Shown here: in pieces, positions 7,553 to 14,145 of the stretch
Numbering within the stretch: position 1 is the first letter of the stretch
Layout of the letters: each line of letters starts with the position of its first letter
Source: SIG603 sp964370115
GTDB taxonomy: Bacteria > Bacillota > Clostridia > Oscillospirales > Acutalibacteraceae
Reading direction: 5' to 3'
Length of the DNA: 16,856 nucleotides
Assembly: GCA_964370115.1 (NCBI GenBank)
Contig: CAYJIA010000045.1
Location: forward strand, 1 to 16,856
Notes under the pieces: model-generated
The model's database searches: none
Told to the model about the DNA's origin: nothing
What the model saw: only the letters and a program-made list of their open reading frames with translations
Program-made: the position numbers and the translations under genes

Positions 7553-8929
7553 TTATCCGACAAGCATTCTACCCTCAGGCAAAATGGTCTCTGCTCCTTT
7601 TTTCTGTCTTGTTAAGATTGCTATTCCAAATGTAGCAGGTCCTACTCGACCTAAGAACATGGTTATCATCACGACAATTTTACCGAGTATATCAAGCTTT
7701 GCTGTAACACCACTTGAAAGTCCAACTGTGCCAAATGCCGATGTCGCCTCGAAAAGTACGTTAAGGGTACCTGAGTCGTGCTGTGAACCCATTATAATAA
7801 TTGTTTCTATTAAAATTAAACCAAGGCCTAAAAAAGCGACGCAAAGTGATTTGTAAACAACTCTTTTATCAAATCTATGATTTAATAAAGATGCATCTGG
7901 CCTACCTTTCATTGTAGCTATTACAGCTGCAACAAGAACTAAGACAGTTGTAACTTTAATACCGCCGGCTGTAGAGCCTGGGCTACCACCTATAAACATG
8001 AGCATGGTGGTTATGAGCTTTGTCGAATCTGCGGTTTGTGCCATATCAACTGATGCAAATCCCGCTGTTCTGGTATTTACTGAATGAAAGACAGATGCCA
8101 AGGCTTTTTCGCCTACATTAAGCTCTGATACAGTGTTATTATATTCAAATGCAAAGAAAGCAACAGCGCCTATAGCAACTAAAATTATAGCCATTCTAAG
8201 GCATACTTGAGAGTGAAAATTAAGTTTAGCTACGGGTTTGTGTTTCATTCTTGTGAGCACTTTAGCGCTTAAAATATCACTTACGACTAAAAATCCAAGA
8301 GAACCAGTAAAAATAAGTCCTGCAACAGTAAGTGACACAAGTGGGTCATTTACAAATGCAGTCATGCTTGAATTTCCAGGAATAAAGCCTAAAATATCAA
8401 AACCAGCATTGCAAAACGCCGATACAGCCACAAAAACAGACGGCCATATCCCCTCTACCCCAAACATGGGAATAAATCGTATCATCAAAAGTAAAGCACC
8501 AACAATTTCACAAATAAAAGTAAACCTAATTATCATCGTAAGTAATGATTTAATATCCAGCGTAGAACTGCCTGAGCTTTCACTTACTAAAAGTAAGTTT
8601 TTATACCCAAGTTTTTTTCTAAAGAGCAAGGTAAATGCTGTTACAAAAGTAGCAAGGCCAAGGCCGCCTACTTGAATTAACACCAAAATTGTAATCTGTC
8701 CAATGATTGTGAAACTTTGGTAAGTGTCAAACAAGCTTAGTCCAGTCACACAAGTGGCTGAAGTCGCAGTAAACGCTGCATCTAAAAATGGTATAGGTGC
8801 CGCTTTAGACGAAAACGGCATACTTAACATAACCGCACCGATAAGTATTACGAGCACAAAACTCGCAACGATTATCTGCACAGGTGTTGCATTTTTTATT
8901 CTATTTGCAATGAAATTTGCTGGTTTCAT
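7553..8929 (-). CDS. TrkH/KtrB family potassium uptake channel subunit
   Basis: The protein is the membrane subunit of a Ktr/Trk-type K+ uptake system, with four fused pore repeats. All four selectivity-filter loops are visible in 458 residues: TCVTG (59-63), CNAGF (173-177), NTRTAGF (285-291) and FGTVGL (399-404). The family motif FIGGSPGSTAGGIK (312-325) and a closing GRVGPATFG (427-435) are also present. The length fits KtrB better than the longer TrkH. No KtrA/TrkA regulatory RCK subunit lies in this window, so it must be encoded elsewhere. The ATG is eight bases after the queT stop, with AAGG and TAGG ribosome-site elements lying in the end of queT. K+ uptake systems of this class are common c-di-AMP targets in Firmicutes, and cdaA is present at 14132-15049. 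Confidence 0.94.
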   Translation of the reverse strand: MKPANFIANRIKNATPVQIIVASFVLVILIGAVMLSMPFSSKAAPIPFLDAAFTATSATCVTGLSLFDTYQSFTIIGQITILVLIQVGGLGLATFVTAFTLLFRKKLGYKNLLLVSESSGSSTLDIKSLLTMIIRFTFICEIVGALLLMIRFIPMFGVEGIWPSVFVAVSAFCNAGFDILGFIPGNSSMTAFVNDPLVSLTVAGLIFTGSLGFLVVSDILSAKVLTRMKHKPVAKLNFHSQVCLRMAIILVAIGAVAFFAFEYNNTVSELNVGEKALASVFHSVNTRTAGFASVDMAQTADSTKLITTMLMFIGGSPGSTAGGIKVTTVLVLVAAVIATMKGRPDASLLNHRFDKRVVYKSLCVAFLGLGLILIETIIIMGSQHDSGTLNVLFEATSAFGTVGLSSGVTAKLDILGKIVVMITMFLGRVGPATFGIAILTRQKKGAETILPEGRMLVG

Positions 8930-8937
8930 AATTTTAC

Positions 8938-9489
8938 CTAATCCTTAAATTTTAACAAATTATATAAAGTTTTGTTTTTCTTGATTGTAATAAATAAAGG
9001 TAAACCAAGCACAAAACAAACAACAAGCTGTCCAAGTCCGACAGAAATTGCACTTGCAATAAACACATCAAAGTTTAGTGCTGAAAATGAAAACCCTGTG
9101 CCTGTAAGACCTGCTATTTCAAAACCTATTACTAGGGCATTTATTAAAATAGGCGGTACAAACGATAAAATAGGGATTTCCATAAATCTGATTTTTCTTA
9201 GCATATAACTAAGTAAAGCGGCAATTAGAGTAGCCGAAGTTCCAAAAATAATGTCGACTATGCCAAGTGGGCTTGCAAGGTTTGATATAAAGCAACCTAC
9301 GACAAGACCGGGGATTCCGGCAGGCGTGAATACGGGTAAAATGGTAAGTGCCTCAGATAGGCGAAATTGAACGGGTCCGTAAGCTAGATTTAAAGACGCC
9401 GACACTACGGTAAGGACTAGGTACAAGGCTGCAATTACAGCACTCTGCGCCAAAAGCATTACCGAACGATTTTGGTTTGTTTGTTTCAT
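8938..9489 (-). CDS. queT: QueT family ECF transporter S component (queuosine precursor uptake)
   Basis: QueT proteins are substrate-binding membrane subunits of energy-coupling-factor transporters, predicted to import queuosine precursors such as preQ0/preQ1 with a shared EcfAAT module encoded elsewhere. The 183-residue protein has five or six hydrophobic helices and the family segment AYGPVQFRLSEALTILP, followed by FTPAGIPGLVVGCFISNL and DIIFGTSATLIAALLSY. I chose ATG 9489 because AAAGGA (9499-9504) lies nine bases upstream. An upstream in-frame ATG at 9525 has no ribosome site and would lie inside the structured leader. The gene heads the queT-ktrB-MATE unit, behind a promoter at 9596-9624 and a hairpin-rich leader that looks regulatory. 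Family assignment is firm; the substrate is inferred from the family. Confidence 0.88.
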   Translation of the reverse strand: MKQTNQNRSVMLLAQSAVIAALYLVLTVVSASLNLAYGPVQFRLSEALTILPVFTPAGIPGLVVGCFISNLASPLGIVDIIFGTSATLIAALLSYMLRKIRFMEIPILSFVPPILINALVIGFEIAGLTGTGFSFSALNFDVFIASAISVGLGQLVVCFVLGLPLFITIKKNKTLYNLLKFKD

Positions 9490-9503
9490 ATTAAATTTTC
9501 CTT

Positions 9504-9567
9504 TCAGTCCGATGTGATAAAACATCCATCGGTAGTTTTATTTAAGGTCAGGAATTTTCGACTGACC
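9504..9567 (-). promoter_or_regulatory. Structured 5' leader of queT, riboswitch candidate
   Basis: In the transcript, GGTCAG/CTGACC (9562-9567 with 9546-9551, 10-base loop) forms a first hairpin and CCGATG/CATCGG (9527-9532 with 9509-9514, 12-base loop) a second. TCAGTC (9560-9565), part of the first stem, can instead pair with GACTGA (9504-9509), which touches the AAAGGA ribosome site (9499-9504). That gives two exclusive states with an obvious route to control translation. A regulatory role is inferred. queT genes are often preceded by preQ1 riboswitches, but I could not match this leader to a described preQ1 class by eye. Confidence 0.5.
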
Positions 9568-9595
9568 GCAGCATGAAAAATTTACTGCAAGAGTT

Positions 9596-9624
9596 AGAAT
9601 ACTCCTTTTATGTAGAAAAAGCAA
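9596..9624 (-). promoter_or_regulatory. Sigma-A promoter of the queT operon
   Basis: On the minus strand, TTGCTT (9619-9624) and TATTCT (9596-9601) are separated by 17 bases, each matching 4 of 6 consensus positions. The predicted start, near 9589, gives a leader of about 100 bases, long enough to contain both hairpins described at 9504-9567. Confidence 0.55.
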
Positions 9625-9654
9625 GCATTTTTTAATATTTTGTTTTTAAAATAT

Positions 9655-10032
9655 TTAGCAAATTGCAACTGCTTCAATTTCAACAAGTGCATCTTTAGGA
9701 AGCCTTGCAACTTCTACAGCAGCTCTTGCAGGGAAATCGGCAGTGAAAAATTCGGCATAAACACTGTTCATATCGGCAAAAGTATTCATGTCTTTTAGGT
9801 AAACATTTAGTTTTATCGCGTTTTCAAGACTAGTGCCTGCTTCTTTTAAAATTTCGCTTAGATTTGTAAGAGATTGTCTTGTTTGCCCTTTTATCTCATC
9901 ACTTGCAAACTCGCCTGTTTTTGGGTCTATTGGAAGTTGTCCTGATACATAGACAAATCCATTTGCTTTTATAGCTTGTGAGTAAGGTCCTATTGCTGCT
10001 GGTGCGTTGTTTGTGTTTATAATTTCTTTCAT
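9655..10032 (-). CDS. ridA: RidA family reactive enamine/imine deaminase
   Basis: The 125-residue protein is a full-length RidA/YjgF/UK114 member. RidA is a cytoplasmic trimer that hydrolyses 2-aminoacrylate and related enamine/imine by-products of PLP enzymes to ketoacids, preventing PLP-enzyme damage. Family hallmarks are GPYSQA (15-20), SGQLPIDPKTGE (30-41), the late PARAAVEVARLPKDALVEIEAVA stretch (101-123) with the catalytic-position Arg103, and Glu120. A ribosome site, TGGAGAA (10041-10047), lies upstream of the ATG. The gene has its own promoter (10067-10095) immediately after the terminator of the upstream gene. No convincing terminator follows it: the AT-only hairpin at 9634-9655 is followed by A residues, so some read-through into the queT leader is possible. 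Confidence 0.95.
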   Translation of the reverse strand: MKEIINTNNAPAAIGPYSQAIKANGFVYVSGQLPIDPKTGEFASDEIKGQTRQSLTNLSEILKEAGTSLENAIKLNVYLKDMNTFADMNSVYAEFFTADFPARAAVEVARLPKDALVEIEAVAIC

Positions 10033-10066
10033 AATATATTTTCTCCATTCAAAATTTAATAATTAT

Positions 10067-10095
10067 ATTCTAATTAAATTTTGTGAGTTTGTCAA
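10067..10095 (-). promoter_or_regulatory. Sigma-A promoter of ridA
   Basis: On the minus strand, TTGACA (10090-10095, perfect) and TAGAAT (10067-10072, five of six) are separated by exactly 17 bases. The -35 box overlaps the last bases of the T-tract of the preceding terminator, so the two transcription units are packed end to start. Confidence 0.8.
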
Positions 10096-10141
10096 ATAAA
10101 AAAGCAGAAGATATTTACAAAGTTTTGCAAATATCTTCTAC
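10094..10141 (-). terminator. Intrinsic terminator of the Cys-rich gene
   Basis: On the minus strand, a long stem built on AGAAGATATTT and AAATATCTTCT closes near 10104 and 10141 with a G-U wobble near its base. It is followed by TTTTTTATTT (10094-10103). It lies about 20 bases after the stop of the gene at 10162-10932. Confidence 0.88.
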
Positions 10142-10161
10142 ATATTATGTTTTGACTACTA

Positions 10162-10932
10162 TTATTTATCGCAGTCAATTGCCGATGGTGGGAAAAATTC
10201 GTCGACTGGAAATTCAATTTGCTGGAATATCTCGCAAGGATTATCACTACTTGTGATACATTCTTTTGCAGGAACACAAAAGTCGTATGCAGGAATTATC
10301 ATTTGTGCGTTTCTAACTATTTGCACTATGGTAAACATTCCTATTGTTGCATACACAGTTTTCTCTCTCGGTTCAAACTCAAATTCACCGCCAAATTGAT
10401 TGCAAATTTTCTCAGGAATTGTACAAAGGACATCACATCCCCTATTGTATCTTCCATCACAAAGTTTTGCAGCAAGTGCAATTGGTCTTGCCACTTGAAC
10501 AACAGCCTTTGGTACAGAGTTTTGCCCTTGCTCGTCGTCACCTTCATCAGATGTAAACACTCTTACATTGCCGTCACTTCCGTAAAGTATAACTTTCTTT
10601 GTGAAAATTGATACACCATTTACACAAATCGGTGATACTAATGGGTTTGTAAAGAGTTCTAGACTGACATCAAAGAAATATGTCATATCCACCGAATAAA
10701 AACCTCTGTTAAACGGAATTGGTTGTAAATCTACGAATACGGTAATAACTTTTGCGTCTTTAATTCGCACATTCGATGCCTTGTCGACGAGCTCTTGGGT
10801 GCATCTTGTAAATAATACCCTGGTGTCCTCGATACAGTCTTTGTCGGAACAACTGTCATAAATTCTCATTGCGTCTATGCAAACCGCCTCTTTAAAACAG
10901 CCGTTTTCATTTAATAAGTCCCTGTCTGACAT
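10162..10932 (-). CDS. Cysteine-rich protein of unknown function, possible spore-layer protein
   Basis: I do not recognise a named family. The 256-residue protein has 14 cysteines (12, 18, 28, 33, 44, 103, 158, 166, 170, 177, 219, 225, 233, 254). The N-terminal block CIDAMRIYDSCSDKDCIEDTRV (18-39) looks like a conserved core, and FNRGFYSVDMTYFFDVS follows (74-90). There is no signal peptide or membrane helix, so it is probably cytoplasmic or deposited from the cytoplasm. An acidic, low-complexity patch (SDEGDDEQGQN) lies at 128-138. The ATG follows GAGGAGG (10940-10946) by seven bases. A match to the sigma-K consensus lies just upstream (10963-10989), and the neighbour on the same strand is the sporulation-linked ylmC. 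A mother-cell, coat-associated role is therefore an inference, not a finding. It ends at a strong terminator and is probably monocistronic. Confidence 0.85.
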   Translation of the reverse strand: MSDRDLLNENGCFKEAVCIDAMRIYDSCSDKDCIEDTRVLFTRCTQELVDKASNVRIKDAKVITVFVDLQPIPFNRGFYSVDMTYFFDVSLELFTNPLVSPICVNGVSIFTKKVILYGSDGNVRVFTSDEGDDEQGQNSVPKAVVQVARPIALAAKLCDGRYNRGCDVLCTIPEKICNQFGGEFEFEPREKTVYATIGMFTIVQIVRNAQMIIPAYDFCVPAKECITSSDNPCEIFQQIEFPVDEFFPPSAIDCDK

Positions 10933-10962
10933 AAACTAACCTCCTCATAAGTTTCTCTTTCA

Positions 10963-10989
10963 TATATTATGATATAAGAAGCGTTTTGT
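10963..10989 (-). promoter_or_regulatory. Sigma-K-like promoter of the Cys-rich gene
   Basis: On the minus strand, AC (10988-10989) is followed after 16 bases by CATAATATA (10963-10971), matching the late mother-cell consensus AC-N16-CATANNNTA. The expected start would leave roughly 20 bases before the AGGAGG ribosome site. The motif is short and the DNA AT-rich, so a chance match is possible. Confidence 0.4.
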
Positions 10990-11010
10990 GCTTGTCTTTT
11001 ACGGTACTTA

Positions 11011-11304
11011 TTATTTTGTTTCAAAAAAATTTGACAACAGACCGCTTTTTCTTTTCTTTTTCATATTTGGTTCATAGCTTACTAAAATTGTATCGTCGCC
11101 TATAAGTGTTATATCTTTCCAAGAAATAATGTGGTCGTCGTCTCTACCCAAAAGCCCAAAAAACTTTGGTCGTCCATATACTATTATAGATGTAAGATAG
11201 GCATTTTGTGTGTCAAACTGAGCGTCATACACATAGCCAAGCTTTACACCGTCGTTTACTGTTATAACTTCCTTGTCTCTTAAATCATCTATTGTGCATA
11301 GCAT
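11011..11304 (-). CDS. ylmC: YlmC/YmxH family PRC-barrel sporulation protein
   Basis: The 97-residue protein matches the small YlmC/YmxH family, annotated as sporulation proteins in Bacilli and Clostridia, with a single PRC-barrel fold. Diagnostic segments are LRDKEVITVNDGVKLGYVYDAQFD (8-31), the GRPKFFGLLGRDDDHIISWKDI stretch (44-65) and a closing IGDDTILVSYEP; the C-terminus is a lysine-rich tail. The molecular role is not established. GGAGGT (11311-11316) lies six bases before the ATG. In Bacillus subtilis ylmC lies in the region just after sigG. Here it is separated from sigG only by ppa, so the association is partly kept. It is divergent from ppa across 85 bases. Confidence 0.88.
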   Translation of the reverse strand: MLCTIDDLRDKEVITVNDGVKLGYVYDAQFDTQNAYLTSIIVYGRPKFFGLLGRDDDHIISWKDITLIGDDTILVSYEPNMKKKRKSGLLSNFFETK

Positions 11305-11389
11305 AACAATACCTCCATTGCTCTTTCCATAAATTTATGATATTATTAACGTAATACAATAATATATTTGAAAGGCTTGGTAAATTATT

Positions 11390-11923
11390 ATGAATATTTG
11401 GCACGATATATCACCAAAACGCATTAATAAAGACGACTTTTTTGCAGTTATTGAAATCACCAAAGGTGGAAAGGCAAAATACGAGCTTGATAAAGACACA
11501 GGCTTGTTAAAACTTGACCGTGTACTTTATACATCTACACACTATCCTGCAAACTATGGTTTCATTCCCAGAACCTATGCAAACGACAATGACCCGTTAG
11601 ACGTACTTGTGCTATGTTCCGAAAACATATTGCCGATGTCGCTTATACACTGTTATCCAATAGGTGTGATAATAATGACTGATGCCGGAGACACAGATGA
11701 AAAAATCATTGCAATTCCATATGATGACCCAACTTATAACACTTATAAAGATATATCAGAGCTTCCTTCTCATATTTTTGAAGAGATGAGCCACTTTTTT
11801 GCTGTATATAAAGCTCTAGAAGTTGGCAAAGACCCCGACATCAGCACGGTTAAAAATGCCGAAGAGGCAAAACTTATCATTGAAAACTGCATGGAAAGAT
11901 ATTTAAACGACTTTTGCAGATAA
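11390..11923 (+). CDS. ppa: Family I inorganic pyrophosphatase
   Basis: This soluble enzyme hydrolyses pyrophosphate to two phosphates, pulling biosynthetic reactions forward. The 177-residue protein is the usual family I length and shows the metal-binding signature NDNDPLDVLVL (65-75) with Asp66, Asp68 and Asp71, then DAGDTDEKI (98-106) with Asp98, Asp103 and Lys105. YPANYGFIP (52-60) is the family's conserved stretch before the signature. The nearest ribosome-site-like sequence, GAAAGG (11370-11375), is 14 bases from the ATG, longer than ideal. TACAAT at 11355-11360 could be a -10 box, but no clear -35 accompanies it. It converges on sigG with only three bases between stop codons. Confidence 0.96.
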   Translation: MNIWHDISPKRINKDDFFAVIEITKGGKAKYELDKDTGLLKLDRVLYTSTHYPANYGFIPRTYANDNDPLDVLVLCSENILPMSLIHCYPIGVIIMTDAGDTDEKIIAIPYDDPTYNTYKDISELPSHIFEEMSHFFAVYKALEVGKDPDISTVKNAEEAKLIIENCMERYLNDFCR

Positions 11924-11926
11924 TTT

Positions 11927-12691
11927 TTACATAGCAGATTTAATTTTTTTGAGTGCGAATTTTTCAAGTCTTGATACTTGCGCCTGAGAAATTCCTATTT
12001 CATCTGCCACATTTATTTGGGTTTTGCCCTGCATGAAACGCATATTTAATATGCGTTTTTCTCTTTCGTCCAAGTCTTTTATAGCCTGCTTAAAGGAAAT
12101 TTCTTCAAGCCAGTCTGTATCTTTTCCACTTCCTATTTGATCCATAACATATATAGTATCTCCACCGTCTGAAAAAACAGGCTCGTACAAGGACATCGGT
12201 TCTACTATAGCTTCAAGGGCGATTACGACTTCTTCCTTTCGCATTTCCATAAGCTTTGCGACTTCATTTATTGTGGGTTCACGGCCGTTTTCAGCAATAA
12301 ATTTCTCTTTACACTGCATTGCCTTATACGCAATATCGCGAAGTGATCTGCTAACCCTTACAGAGTTATTATCCCTTAAAAACCTTCTCACCTCGCCTAT
12401 TATCATTGGAACGCCATAAGTCGAAAACTGTACACCGTGTGATAAATCAAAATGGTCAATAGCCTTTATAAGCCCTATACAGCCAACTTGAAACAAATCA
12501 TCGGGATTTTCACCTCTATTTGAAAAACGCTGTATTACGCTTAACACTAATCTTAAATTTCCAGCAATGAGCTCCTCTCTTGCTATTTTGTTGCCATTTT
12601 GACTTTCTCTTAACAAATTTATAGTCTCGCTATTTTTTAAAACCTTTAATTTAGCCGTATTTACTCCGCAAATTTCAACTTTTGTTAGCAT
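11927..12691 (-). CDS. sigG: RNA polymerase sporulation sigma factor SigG (late forespore)
   Basis: Sigma-G directs late forespore transcription, including spore DNA-protection and germination genes. The 254-residue protein opens with the sigma-G-specific VEICGVNT (5-12). Region 2 includes GNLRLVLSVIQRF (44-56), DDLFQVGCIGLIKAIDHFDL (64-83) and FSTYGVPMIIGEVRRFLRDN (89-108). Region 3 includes RVSRSLRDIAYKA (112-124), and region 4 carries the helix-turn-helix NVADEIGISQAQVSRLEK (227-244). Asn45, reported in B. subtilis as the residue that lets the anti-sigma factor CsfB/Gin recognise sigma-G, is present at the same number. GGAGGT (12700-12705) lies eight bases before the ATG but is buried in a 15-bp hairpin (12694-12730). 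The gene follows cdaR by 57 bases, unlike the usual spoIIGA-sigE-sigG order. Confidence 0.96.
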   Translation of the reverse strand: MLTKVEICGVNTAKLKVLKNSETINLLRESQNGNKIAREELIAGNLRLVLSVIQRFSNRGENPDDLFQVGCIGLIKAIDHFDLSHGVQFSTYGVPMIIGEVRRFLRDNNSVRVSRSLRDIAYKAMQCKEKFIAENGREPTINEVAKLMEMRKEEVVIALEAIVEPMSLYEPVFSDGGDTIYVMDQIGSGKDTDWLEEISFKQAIKDLDEREKRILNMRFMQGKTQINVADEIGISQAQVSRLEKFALKKIKSAM

Positions 12692-12693
12692 AA

Positions 12694-12730
12694 AATAATA
12701 CCTCCGAATTGTTATTTCGAAGGTATTATT
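12694..12730 (-). promoter_or_regulatory. Hairpin sequestering the sigG ribosome-binding site
   Basis: In the transcript, AATAATACCTTCGAA (12716-12730) pairs with TTCGGAGGTATTATT (12694-12708), 15 pairs with one wobble, around a 7-base loop. The sigG Shine-Dalgarno GGAGGT (12700-12705) lies wholly inside the 3' arm, and the stem ends two bases before the ATG. The 3' side is T-rich (ATTATTTTATG), so it might also act as a weak terminator after cdaR. The structure is read directly; its effect on translation is inferred. Confidence 0.8.
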
Positions 12731-12753
12731 GGTAATATTTAATTGATTTATTC
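12725..12753 (-). promoter_or_regulatory. Candidate sigma-F/sigma-G promoter of sigG
   Basis: On the minus strand, GAATA (12749-12753, compare GNATA) is followed after 15 bases by ACCAATAAT (12725-12733). The latter fits the A-N-A-N-T part of the forespore -10 pattern but lacks its leading GG. It overlaps the cdaR stop codon. The start would fall near 12718, inside the 5' arm of the sigG hairpin. Confidence 0.35.
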
Positions 12754-14145
12754 AGTTTCACTTGTTAGTGCATCTTCAGAAGATGTTTCAAAGTCGCTTG
12801 CTACTGCTGCTAACGGAGTAGACGATACGGTAACATAGGCTGTATAATTTCCTGTAATCCAACCGGAAGTTGCGGCTGGAACGTTGAACACAACTGGGAA
12901 TTCAAATGTGCCATCTTTGTCAGTGTTTCCTGCCATATTAATTGTTCCATAAATCGAATCTGCTGTAAGCCTGCTAATTTGAGCGGTCGAACCTATTACA
13001 TCGACTGTTATAGATTTTGTGACAAGTTGAACATCTATATTTTCGGGTACGTTGATAAACTGGATATTCTCGGTAGAAATAGAAGCTTGATCGAGTTGAT
13101 CAAGGTCGAAGGTTACTACGGCTGAGGAAATATTATTTATATTTCTAACCCCTACTGGTAGCGGTATTTCAATTTCAAATTGATTGTTTACTGGTGTTAC
13201 ATATTTGAAATCGACTTGTTCAATTAGTTCTATACTGTCTATTTCATCAAGTGCAGATTGATCCCCTGCAATGTCAAGAGTAGCTGGCTCTATTGATATT
13301 CTCGAGCTACTAAAGCCCTCTGGCATATTCAAAGTTGACAGATTTAACTCAACAGTCTTTTTGTTTAACACTTCCATAGTTACATCAACATTTTCAGTGC
13401 TAAATTCAAGATATGTGCCATCAAGATCCATAACATTATTATCTAAATCATAGACGGTGATGTTAGAGGCAAAAGACTGTGATTCTGTGATAGTTCCATC
13501 TAGATCATGATTTATGGCAACTCTACTAATGTTTGAAACAGAAGACTTAGGCCCCGAAACCACGATTGTATTATGAGAAAAAACAGGCGTGTTTACAAAG
13601 TGTACGTCGTCAGTAGTGTAGCTGATTTCATTTTCAAGCACAAAAGATTTCTCGTCGTATTTATCATATACAATTTCAATCTCATTTGGGAAAATATTTG
13701 AAAAGCTATATTCGCTGATTGTATTACCTGTTTTAGTAGCAGTAAGCGTAACTACCTCGCTTATTAAGTCATTACTACTAAGTTTAACCGATGCAGGCGA
13801 AAGCTCTGCAACCACTGTTATATCTGCACTTGTTATAGCATTTGTAATTAGGTTATTGCCTTCAATAGAAACGTCTGCTGTTTCATACTGTTGTGCAAAT
13901 ACTTTTATGCCCTCACTTTGTGCAAGCTCAGACAAGGTAATTTGTATTGGCACATCATATACAATTACTGTACGGTTTAAATCGTTGTTAGCGGCCATTA
14001 TAAACCAGATAATAAATGATGCAACTATCGAAAAAACAACACTAAAAGTAGTATGATTAAACAAATTTTTAGGTTTTAGCTTTTCTTTACCCTTATTTTT
14101 TTTAATAATTTTGTCTTCGTTAAAATCTTTATTATTCTTTTCCAT
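12748..14145 (-). CDS. cdaR: YbbR-domain protein CdaR, regulator of diadenylate cyclase
   Basis: CdaR is a membrane-anchored extracytoplasmic protein that binds and modulates CdaA. The 465-residue protein has a short basic cytoplasmic tail rich in Lys/Asn, one transmembrane helix (about 34-53, FSVVFSIVASFIIWFIMAA) and a large outside region. The outside region consists of repeated YbbR beta-domains, with recurring endings like VTMEVLNKKTVELNL and VDVIGSTAQISRLTADSI. The tail is acidic and Ser/Thr/Glu-rich (SDFETSSEDALTSETE). The ribosome site AAAGGGG (14153-14159) lies inside cdaA, and the start overlaps the cdaA stop by 14 bases, so the two are translationally linked. In many Firmicutes glmM comes next; here sigG does. 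Confidence 0.93.
   Translation of the reverse strand: MEKNNKDFNEDKIIKKNKGKEKLKPKNLFNHTTFSVVFSIVASFIIWFIMAANNDLNRTVIVYDVPIQITLSELAQSEGIKVFAQQYETADVSIEGNNLITNAITSADITVVAELSPASVKLSSNDLISEVVTLTATKTGNTISEYSFSNIFPNEIEIVYDKYDEKSFVLENEISYTTDDVHFVNTPVFSHNTIVVSGPKSSVSNISRVAINHDLDGTITESQSFASNITVYDLDNNVMDLDGTYLEFSTENVDVTMEVLNKKTVELNLSTLNMPEGFSSSRISIEPATLDIAGDQSALDEIDSIELIEQVDFKYVTPVNNQFEIEIPLPVGVRNINNISSAVVTFDLDQLDQASISTENIQFINVPENIDVQLVTKSITVDVIGSTAQISRLTADSIYGTINMAGNTDKDGTFEFPVVFNVPAATSGWITGNYTAYVTVSSTPLAAVASDFETSSEDALTSETE

Noticed and set aside
9490..9525. ATG 9525 as the queT start
   Set aside because: It has no ribosome site and lies inside a hairpin of the leader. ATG 9489 follows AAAGGA by nine bases and gives the normal QueT N-terminus.
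9634..9655. Hairpin AATATTTT/AAAATATT as a ridA terminator
   Set aside because: On the ridA strand it is followed by A residues, not U, and the stem is all A-T, so it should not terminate efficiently.
10219..10611. 130-codon frame on the + strand opposite the Cys-rich gene
   Set aside because: It is the antisense shadow of the well-supported gene at 10162-10932, which has its own ribosome site, promoter and terminator. The + frame has none.
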